This document shows positions 37,513 through 44,057 of a stretch of DNA of 64,000 bases, one piece after another. How positions within the stretch are numbered: position 1 is the first letter of the stretch; the number at the start of each line of letters is the position of its first letter. Origin of the DNA: Myxococcus landrumus (GTDB taxonomy: Bacteria > Myxococcota > Myxococcia > Myxococcales > Myxococcaceae); assembly GCF_017301635.1 (NCBI RefSeq), contig NZ_CP071091.1, positions 3,236,001 through 3,300,000 of the forward strand, read 5' to 3'. Made by a program: the position numbers and the translations under genes. The notes beneath the pieces were generated by a model. It was given only the letters and a program-made list of their open reading frames with translations, did no database searches and was not told the DNA's origin.

Positions 37513-38337
37513 CTACAGGTAGCCGACGACCAGGCCCTTGGCGATGAGGTACCAGCCATCCACCAGGACGAAGAGGAGCAGCTTGAAGGGCATGGAGATG
37601 GTGGTGGGCGACAGCATGTGCATGCCCAGCGCCAGGAGGATGTTGGCCACCACCATGTCGATGACGATGAAGGGGACGAAGAGCAGGAAGCCAATCTGGA
37701 AGGCCTCCTTCAATTCGGAGACGACGAAGGCCGGGACGATGACCATGAAGTCCTGGCTCTGCACCGAGTCCCGGTCCTCGCCCTGCCGCATCTTCTTGGC
37801 CAGGTTGTAGAAGAGCGAGCGGTCCTTCACCGTCACCTTCTTCATCAGCCACGCGCGCAGCGGCTCCTTGGACTTGTTGGCGCCCTCGAGCAGCGAGCCC
37901 ACCGTGGACGAGGAGAAGACGCCCGGCCCCTTCGCCCAGACGTCGATCTCCGCCGCCCGGTACATGGCCGTGCCCACGGGGGCCATGATGTAGACGGTGA
38001 GGATGACGGCCAGCCCGGTAATCACCTGGGTGGGCGGAATCTGCTGGGTGCCCAGCGCCGAGCGGACGATGGAGAGCACCACCGAAATCTTCACGAAGCT
38101 CGTCACCATCATCAGCGCGAAGGGCACCAGGCCCATGGCCGCCAGCGCGAGAATGAGGATGAGCGGGCGCGAGGTGAACGAGTCGCTGCTCACCGCCTCA
38201 TTGGCCACGGCCTCCGGGACCATCGCGGGGCGCTTCTTGTCCGCGAGCGCGATGAAGGGGTGCAGCGACGCGGCAGCCGCGAACAGCCAGGGCGGGACGC
38301 GTGGGAGGCGGGAGCGGGCGGGAGCTTGGGCGTTCAC
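37513..38337 (-). CDS. sctR: Type III secretion export apparatus protein SctR (FliP/YscR family)
   Basis: 274 residues. An N-terminal hydrophobic stretch (PPWLFAAAASLHPFIALA) suggests a FliP-like signal peptide, a flagellar rather than injectisome trait. Then the FliP signature (MVTSFVKISVVLSIVRSALG), QIPPTQVITGLAVILT, a periplasmic loop, and FVVSELKEAFQIGFLLFVPFIVIDMVVANILLALGM-type block (cut here by helices 3 and 4). It forms the core of the export gate. It starts 14 bp downstream of the FliO-like gene. Confidence 0.95.
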   Translation of the reverse strand: MNAQAPARSRLPRVPPWLFAAAASLHPFIALADKKRPAMVPEAVANEAVSSDSFTSRPLILILALAAMGLVPFALMMVTSFVKISVVLSIVRSALGTQQIPPTQVITGLAVILTVYIMAPVGTAMYRAAEIDVWAKGPGVFSSSTVGSLLEGANKSKEPLRAWLMKKVTVKDRSLFYNLAKKMRQGEDRDSVQSQDFMVIVPAFVVSELKEAFQIGFLLFVPFIVIDMVVANILLALGMHMLSPTTISMPFKLLLFVLVDGWYLIAKGLVVGYL

Positions 38338-38350
38338 GGGACAGGTGCCA

Positions 38351-39016
38351 TCAGGCGCCGGGGGGCTGGGACGACGAGCCCCCGGAGCGGCGGGAAAGAA
38401 GCTTCTGGAGAAAAGGGCTGAGGGGTACCACGTTCGTTTGCGGGCGCTGCGCGCGAATGCGCTCCACCGCCTCCGTGTCCAGCTTCGACAGCAACTGCAG
38501 GCCCGACTCGCCGCCGCCCACCAGCAGGTACTCGTCCGCGGCCTTCACCACGAACAGCTGCCGCTTCGGGTCCAGCGGCAGCCGCTCCACCACCGACACC
38601 ACCATCTGCCGCCCCGACGAGGCCCCTTGGAGCCCCATCAGCCGCCGCAACCCCACGTTCAACGTCAGGTAGATGGAGGCCACCACCGCCCCCAGCACCA
38701 GCACCGTCCGCAGGAGCATCCACCCCATGCTCTCAGGCTCTTCCGTCGCCGCCGCCGTCCCGGCCAGGGGGTCCTCCCACTGGGGCTCTTCGCTCGGAGG
38801 CTTCGTGGCGGGCGCCCCCGACGCCTGGGCGGCCGTGGGGGCCTGGGCGGACGCGGGGGGTGGCGTCGCGTCGCCTGGTGGCACCACGACGGGGGCGGGC
38901 ACAGGCGCGGCGCCCGGCGTGGGCACGGCGGGAGCCTGGGCCAGCACGGTGAGCGGTGAGAGCACCAGCGTGGCGCCCAGGGACAGGCGGATGAGGGGGT
39001 TACGAAGGACTGCCAT
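38351..39016 (-). CDS. fliO: FliO-like export apparatus assembly protein
   Basis: 221 residues. A signal peptide ends at LAQAP, followed by a long Pro/Ala-rich periplasmic linker (~25-95), one membrane helix (MLLRTVLVLGAVVASIYLTL, ~100-120), and the cytoplasmic FliO domain (SVVERLPLDPKRQLFVVKAA then DEYLLVGGGESGLQLLSKL). FliO helps FliP assemble in flagella and is normally absent from injectisomes. It directly precedes sctR, the flagellar fliO-fliP order. The assignment rests on this order and the domain pattern. Confidence 0.85.
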   Translation of the reverse strand: MAVLRNPLIRLSLGATLVLSPLTVLAQAPAVPTPGAAPVPAPVVVPPGDATPPPASAQAPTAAQASGAPATKPPSEEPQWEDPLAGTAAATEEPESMGWMLLRTVLVLGAVVASIYLTLNVGLRRLMGLQGASSGRQMVVSVVERLPLDPKRQLFVVKAADEYLLVGGGESGLQLLSKLDTEAVERIRAQRPQTNVVPLSPFLQKLLSRRSGGSSSQPPGA

Positions 39017-39102
39017 GGAGGGTGCGAGGCTAGTGCAAAGGACGATGGACCGCCACGGGCCCCCGTCCGGAGGCCCGCTGTCGCCCGCTTGCTTCGGGGG
39101 CC

Positions 39103-40533
39103 TCAGCCCGCCAGGTTCGTGACGCGGACGCCCAGCTGGCCTTCCATCTCCACCAGCTCACCCCGGGCCACCACCTTGCCGTTGACGGAGAGCTCCACCG
39201 GCTCGCCGGGTCCACGGCCCAGCTCGATGACCTGGCCGGCCCGCATGCCCACCACCTGCTCGGCGGTGACGGGGATGCGCGCGAGCTCCACCGCGATCTG
39301 CAGCGGCAAATCGCCCAGCAGGTCGCTTCCATCCGGCTTGTTCACGTCGTCCAAGGGCGCCCCTTCGAGCTCCGGAGGAACGTCCAGCTCCGGATTGGTG
39401 AAGTCCTCTTCCTCATCCCGTCCCCCACCCTCCTCGGTGGCCGAGCGCGGGTTCCCCGGCTCCCCGGGGATGATGTCGACGATGCGGGCCTTGTAGTGGC
39501 CGTCTTCGTCGACGAATACCTCGGCCTCGGCGCGCCCGGCGCGTCCGGTGCCCACGCGAAGCTGCGCCGTGCCCGGCTCGCCCCGGTCCGGCCGCGCCGA
39601 CAGGACGTCCACGAGGACGACGTCCTTGACGCGAAGGCTCGCCAGGTCGTGGGTGGTCAGCTCCGCGGTGCCAATCTCCGCCCGCAGCCAGCTTCGCACC
39701 GCGGACAGCCGCCCCGCGTGCGCCGCCATGTCCGCCTTCTTGAGCGCGTTGCGCTGGACGCTCGCCACCGCCGGCTCCGCCGCCGCCAGCACCGCCGAGG
39801 GCACCACCAGCCGCACCATGCCGACATGCGGCCCCAGGTTGGCGTTCAGGTGCACCGTCAGCATGGGGGCATCATCCCCCAGGCGCGCGGACACCTCGTC
39901 CACGCCCCGGGCGACGCCATCCAACCTGGGCCGAGGCACCCCCGCCTGAAGGGCGGGAACCAGCACCCGCAGCGACTCCAGGATGACGTACCCCATCACC
40001 CCTTCTTCGATGTCCGTCAGAGGCCGCAGGCCCACCGTCTCGCCCGCGCCACCCAGGAGCAGGTCCACCGCCGTGTGGGCCAGGGCCAGCTCCACTTCCA
40101 GCACCGCGCGCCCCTGGAGCGCGCCCGGCGCCAGCACCGCGAGGAACGTGGGGTCCCCGAGGAAGCGGCGCAGCTCCTCCATGGGCCGCACCTGCACGGA
40201 CTCCAGCGACAGGCGCACCTCTGCGTCGAAGAGCCCCTTGAGCCGGGCGGAAATCTGGGAGAGCGTCCCGTCCGAGGGCGTCAGCCAGCGCATCCGATGC
40301 GCTAGCTGTCCCTGGGCCTTGGACACCTTCTCCAAGCCCTTGAAGGTGAACGGCTCCCATCCTCGAGCCACCTGGTCGACGGTGTCCGGGTCCTCAGCGG
40401 CCTCCGGGGCGGCGACAGGCTCTTCGGGGGGCTGTTCGACCGGGGCGGGCCGCATCGGCTTGAGCTGGCGGAGGTCCACCAGCATCGTCCGCTCATGCAT
40501 GCCGGGACCTTCGTCGTCCGGCTCCAAGCTCAT
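39103..40533 (-). CDS. sctQ: SctQ C-ring protein with FliM-like middle domain and two SpoA regions
   Basis: 476 residues, well above the ~300 of typical SctQ. A disordered N-terminus (1-60), then a FliM/SctQ-like middle region (~75-275: LARRFLG-type helices, VLEVELALAHTAVDLLLGGA, TDIEEGVMGYVILESLRVLV), a first SpoA-like domain (~285-350: LSAVRSWLRAEIGTAELTTH), an acidic linker, and a C-terminal SpoA domain (~395-476: DLPLQIAVELARIPVTAEQV, then LGVRVTNLAG). It builds the cytoplasmic sorting platform. The start overlaps the sctP-like stop by ATGA (40530-40533). Confidence 0.9.
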   Translation of the reverse strand: MSLEPDDEGPGMHERTMLVDLRQLKPMRPAPVEQPPEEPVAAPEAAEDPDTVDQVARGWEPFTFKGLEKVSKAQGQLAHRMRWLTPSDGTLSQISARLKGLFDAEVRLSLESVQVRPMEELRRFLGDPTFLAVLAPGALQGRAVLEVELALAHTAVDLLLGGAGETVGLRPLTDIEEGVMGYVILESLRVLVPALQAGVPRPRLDGVARGVDEVSARLGDDAPMLTVHLNANLGPHVGMVRLVVPSAVLAAAEPAVASVQRNALKKADMAAHAGRLSAVRSWLRAEIGTAELTTHDLASLRVKDVVLVDVLSARPDRGEPGTAQLRVGTGRAGRAEAEVFVDEDGHYKARIVDIIPGEPGNPRSATEEGGGRDEEEDFTNPELDVPPELEGAPLDDVNKPDGSDLLGDLPLQIAVELARIPVTAEQVVGMRAGQVIELGRGPGEPVELSVNGKVVARGELVEMEGQLGVRVTNLAG

Positions 40534-41423
40534 GTCTTGGCCTCGAAGCGGACCGTCTCCAGCTTCAGGCCACGGCCTCCCAGCGCGGTGCGCAGCCCTT
40601 CACTCTGCTCCTCGAGCATCTTCAGCACGTCGCGGTTGGTGCCGCTGAAGGTGGCCGAAATCTTCCCGTTCCTCGCGCTGACCTTGATGGACAGACCGCT
40701 GAGCACGTCGCCGCGCAGGTCGATCTGGAACTCGGCCAGGCCCGCGGCGTTGGTGCCCACGCGCACGCGCTCGACAATCTTCTGGGCAATCTCGCTGGCC
40801 ATGGCGCGCAGGCGCTCGGAGCCCGCGGTGTCCTTGGGCTTGGCCACCGGAACCGGCGCCATCAGCGCGGGGTTGAAGCGGAAGCCCGGCGCCATCTCCG
40901 CGCCGCCACCGCCCTCCTTCTTGTCCTTGCCACCGCCCCCGCTGCCCTTGCCGCCGCTCGCGTCGTTCTCGGCCCGAAGGACCGCGCCCTTCTCGGCGTT
41001 GACCTGTCCCAGCGCGGTCTCGGCCTTGCTCAGGTCCTTGTCCCGCGTCTCGGAGGTGCGCTTCTCTTCCTTCGAATCCGCGGCGCGCGAGCCGGAGCGG
41101 CCTTCCGCCGCGCCCGTGTCCGCCCGGCGCTGCGTCTGGGCCAGTCCCCCCGGGTTTCCATCCGCGCGCGGCTGCTGGGCCTGCTCACCGAAGGCCTTCC
41201 CCTGCTGGGTGGCCTTGGCCAGCACCTGACGGGCGAAGGCGCCGGGCGTCTGGGGCGCGGGAGCCGGCGCCGTCGCCTGCGGCTGTGCCTGGGGCTGCAT
41301 CAGCTTCTGGAAGGCGGACGCGCCCTCCTGGCGCTTCTTCGCCTGGCCCTCGGCGATCTTCTTCTCCTGCATGATGCGCTCGGCCAGGCGCGCTGCTTCA
41401 CGGTCGTCGTCGACTCGGCTCAT
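40530..41423 (-). CDS. sctP: SctP/FliK-like needle or hook length-control protein
   Basis: 297 residues. Residues 1-195 are low complexity (Gln, Ala, Gly, Lys-rich, e.g. SGGKGSGGGGKDKKEGGGG), as in length rulers. The C-terminal ~80 residues form a FliK/SctP-type domain (AEFQIDLRGDVLSGLSIKVS, ARNGKISATFSG, LRTALGGRGLKLETVRF), the part that contacts SctU to switch specificity. It sits between sctO and sctQ, as in many T3SS operons. A ruler implies something of controlled length is built outside, which is notable for a system called needle-less. Confidence 0.8.
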   Translation of the reverse strand: MSRVDDDREAARLAERIMQEKKIAEGQAKKRQEGASAFQKLMQPQAQPQATAPAPAPQTPGAFARQVLAKATQQGKAFGEQAQQPRADGNPGGLAQTQRRADTGAAEGRSGSRAADSKEEKRTSETRDKDLSKAETALGQVNAEKGAVLRAENDASGGKGSGGGGKDKKEGGGGAEMAPGFRFNPALMAPVPVAKPKDTAGSERLRAMASEIAQKIVERVRVGTNAAGLAEFQIDLRGDVLSGLSIKVSARNGKISATFSGTNRDVLKMLEEQSEGLRTALGGRGLKLETVRFEAKT

Positions 41424-41456
41424 GACATCGTTCCCGAGGGAAAGGGTGGCGGCAGG

Positions 41457-41945
41457 TTACTTGCGCTGGCGAGCCAGGAACAAGGCGTTGCCAATCTCCT
41501 CCTGGTTCAGCTCCTCACGCTGCTGGCGCTCATGCTTCACCTGCTTCTGCCAGGTCTCCTTGTGCTTCTCGATGGCCTTGAGCTCCTTGGCCGCCTCGGC
41601 CATCTCCCGCCGCCGCTGCTCCACCACCCGCTCGGCCACCTTCACCGCTTCGCGCTGGCGCTCCACCTCCAGCGCCACCTGCGCCTCCTCGTCCTTCAGG
41701 CGCTCCTCGAAGCGGCCCATCATGTTCATGCCGTTGATGCCGGCGCCCTTGGCCATGACCTCCTTGAGGTACGCGGCCACCTTCTCCTTGCGCTCGCGCT
41801 TGCGCCGCTCCAGTTCGTCCATCAGCCGCTGGAGCTCCGCCTTCTCCCGCTCCAGGGCCTTGATGGCGTCGGAGAAGGCCTGCTCGGCCTCCTCCTTGGC
41901 CCGAAGCCGCATGTCCAGCAGGGTCTGCAACCGGTACGGGGGCAT
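41457..41945 (-). CDS. sctO: SctO/FliJ-like stalk protein
   Basis: 162 residues, almost entirely a two-helix coiled coil rich in Glu, Lys and Arg (FSDAIKALEREKAELQRLMD; VALEVERQREAVKVAERVVE; HERQQREELNQEEIGNALFL). It starts MPPYRLQTLLDMR, like FliJ. The FliJ/SctO family forms the rotor-like stalk inside the SctN hexamer and touches SctV. It lies 74 bp downstream of sctN and 33 bp before the sctP-like gene, a conserved order. Confidence 0.88.
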   Translation of the reverse strand: MPPYRLQTLLDMRLRAKEEAEQAFSDAIKALEREKAELQRLMDELERRKRERKEKVAAYLKEVMAKGAGINGMNMMGRFEERLKDEEAQVALEVERQREAVKVAERVVEQRRREMAEAAKELKAIEKHKETWQKQVKHERQQREELNQEEIGNALFLARQRK

Positions 41946-42019
41946 GGTTCACCCATCCTACCCCGGATTCAGCGAGGTGTACCCCTGTCCAGAGGCCCTA
42001 TGTCACCTCCGGGCCCGGC

Positions 42020-43333
42020 TCACTCCTCGAACAACGCCACCAGTTGCTCCACCGTCTCGTCGAAGCCGGAGTTGGAGTGGGTGTCCTGCTTGAGGAAGTC
42101 GATGATGGCGTCGTACTTGTCGATGGCGTAGTCCGTGCGGGGGTCCGTCCCGTACTGGTAGGCGCCCAGCAGGATGAGGTCGCGCTGCTTCTCGTAGGTG
42201 GCCAGCGTCTCGCGCAGCTTTCCCGCCGCCTTCTTGTGGTCCTTGGAGACGATGCCGCTCATCACACGGCTGAGGCTGGCCAGCACGTCCATGGCCGGCC
42301 ACTGGTTTCGCTCGCCCAGCGCGCGGTTGAGGATGAAGTGGCCGTCGAGAATACCGCGGACTTCGTCGGCGATGGGCTCCTCCATGTCACCGCCGGCCAC
42401 GAGGCAGGTGTAGATGGCGGTGCACTTGCCCTTCGCCGAGTTGCCCGTGCGCTCCAGGATGCGCGGCAGCATGGAGAACACACTCGGCGGGTAGCCCTGA
42501 CGGGCCGGGGGCTCGCCCACCGCGAGGCCAATCTCACGCTGGGCACGCGCCAGACGCGTCACGGTGTCGAGCATGAACAGGACGTTGCCGCCGCGCTCGC
42601 GGAAGTACTCGGCGATGGCGGTGGCGACGTACGCGGCGCGCAGACGCACGAGGCTGGGCTGGTCGGAGGTCGCGCACACGAGCACGGAGCGCTTCATGCC
42701 CTCCTCGCCCATGGCGTCCTCGATGAACTCGCGCACTTCGCGACCACGCTCGCCGATGAGGGCCACGACGCAGAGGTCAGCCTGGGTGTTGCGCGCTATC
42801 TGCCCCATCAGCGTGGACTTGCCGACGCCGGAGCCTGCGAAGAGGCCCACGCGCTGGCCTTCGCCCACGGTGAGCAGCCCGTCGATGCAGCGCACCCCCA
42901 GGGGCAGCGGCCGCTCGATGCGCTGACGGGTGAACGGGTCCGGGCAGTCGCGGTCCACGGACCAGTCGATGAGGCCTTCGTCGGGCAGCGCGCTGCCGTC
43001 CATCGGCTCGCCAATGCCGTTGAGCACGCGCCCCAGGAGCGCCTCGCCGCACTTGATGCTCAAGGGCTTGCCGGTGGGGATGACCTCGCTGTCCGGACCG
43101 ATGCCGTACAGCTCACCCAGGGGCATGAGCATCACCTCATCCCCCTGGAAGCCCACCACCTCCGCCTTCACGGAGCCACGCGAGCGGCTCTTGATGAGCA
43201 CCAGCTCACCGACGCGGACGTTGGGAACGCTCGCCTTGATGATGAGGCCCGTCAGCTCGGTGACGCGGCCCCGGACGCGGACGGTCTGCGCGTCCTTGAT
43301 GAGGTCGAAGTAATGCGAGAGGTCGATGGCCAT
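42020..43333 (-). CDS. sctN: Type III secretion ATPase SctN (FliI family)
   Basis: 437 residues from ATG 43333 (MAIDLSHYFDLI); the open frame continues upstream into sctL and was rejected. F1-beta-like hexameric ATPase that unfolds substrates and releases chaperones. Walker A AGSGVGKSTLMGQIAR (about residue 170), ALIGERGREVREF, Walker B VLFMLDTVTRLARAQREIG, and a C-terminal helical domain (LLGAYQYGTDPRTDYAIDKY). It follows sctL by 25 bp. All catalytic motifs are intact. Confidence 0.96.
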   Translation of the reverse strand: MAIDLSHYFDLIKDAQTVRVRGRVTELTGLIIKASVPNVRVGELVLIKSRSRGSVKAEVVGFQGDEVMLMPLGELYGIGPDSEVIPTGKPLSIKCGEALLGRVLNGIGEPMDGSALPDEGLIDWSVDRDCPDPFTRQRIERPLPLGVRCIDGLLTVGEGQRVGLFAGSGVGKSTLMGQIARNTQADLCVVALIGERGREVREFIEDAMGEEGMKRSVLVCATSDQPSLVRLRAAYVATAIAEYFRERGGNVLFMLDTVTRLARAQREIGLAVGEPPARQGYPPSVFSMLPRILERTGNSAKGKCTAIYTCLVAGGDMEEPIADEVRGILDGHFILNRALGERNQWPAMDVLASLSRVMSGIVSKDHKKAAGKLRETLATYEKQRDLILLGAYQYGTDPRTDYAIDKYDAIIDFLKQDTHSNSGFDETVEQLVALFEE

Positions 43334-43358
43334 GGACGTGCTTCCTTCCCGCCGCGGA

Positions 43359-44033
43359 TCAGGCCGGGCCTTCCTTCGGGCCGTTCTGGTCCGGCAACAA
43401 CACGCTCTGGAGCATCTCGAGCTGGGTGGGGAGCTGCGCGTCCACCGTGCCGAACTCCGTCTGGACGATGCAGCCCACCGGGGCGACCTCGGGGTCCTCC
43501 TTGATGGCGACGTCCACCGCACGGCCGATGAGCTCCATCAGCACGGGCTTCTTGGCTCGCAGGACCGCCGCAGTCTTGGGGTGGACCCGCAGAATCATGG
43601 AGCGGGCGCTGCGCAGGTTGTCGATGGCCGACGCGCACAGCTCCAACATCAGGTCCGGGTCCTTCTCCAGGCTCCGGCCGATGATCTTTTCTCCGACGCG
43701 CAACCCCAGCGCGATGACGTCCTTCTCGTATGAACCGAGGATCTCCCCGGCCTGCAGCTTCGCGCGGAGGATGATCTCCGTCGCCTGGGCCAGGCCCTCT
43801 TGCCGCCCCTGCTCGCGCGTCTTGGCCAGCAGGTCCTCCCGCTCGCGCTGCGCCTCCGCGATGATGCGCTCCTTCTCGCGCTGGGCATCCTCGAGGATGG
43901 CCTGGGCCCCCTGCCGCGCCTCGAAGACTTCCGCGTTCATCACCCCCGCGCGCGGAGGCCGCAGCACCGGCCGCTCCGTCACGAGGGACGAGTCGGCCGT
44001 CCCATCTCCCTTGATCACCTTGCCGATCGCCAT
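43359..44033 (-). CDS. sctL: SctL/FliH-like ATPase stator
   Basis: 224 residues. A V-ATPase E-subunit-like layout: N-terminal ~45 residues (MAIGKVIKGDG start), a long coiled coil (AQAILEDAQREKERIIAEAQ; LAKTREQGRQEGLAQATEII), then a globular domain (VGEKIIGRSLEKDPDLMLEL, SARSMILRVHP, GCIVQTEFGTVDAQLPTQLE). The last block is the conserved FliH/SctL signature. It links SctN to the sorting platform. It is placed directly upstream of sctN, as in flagella and injectisomes. Confidence 0.9.
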   Translation of the reverse strand: MAIGKVIKGDGTADSSLVTERPVLRPPRAGVMNAEVFEARQGAQAILEDAQREKERIIAEAQREREDLLAKTREQGRQEGLAQATEIILRAKLQAGEILGSYEKDVIALGLRVGEKIIGRSLEKDPDLMLELCASAIDNLRSARSMILRVHPKTAAVLRAKKPVLMELIGRAVDVAIKEDPEVAPVGCIVQTEFGTVDAQLPTQLEMLQSVLLPDQNGPKEGPA

Positions 44034-44057
44034 GCGCCGCTCCTTGCGCGCCGGATG

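Noticed and set aside
42020-43522. A longer SctN with a 63-residue N-terminal extension
   Set aside because: The extra codons lie over sctL in another frame and look like shadow sequence; ATG 43333 gives the normal SctN length and N-terminus.
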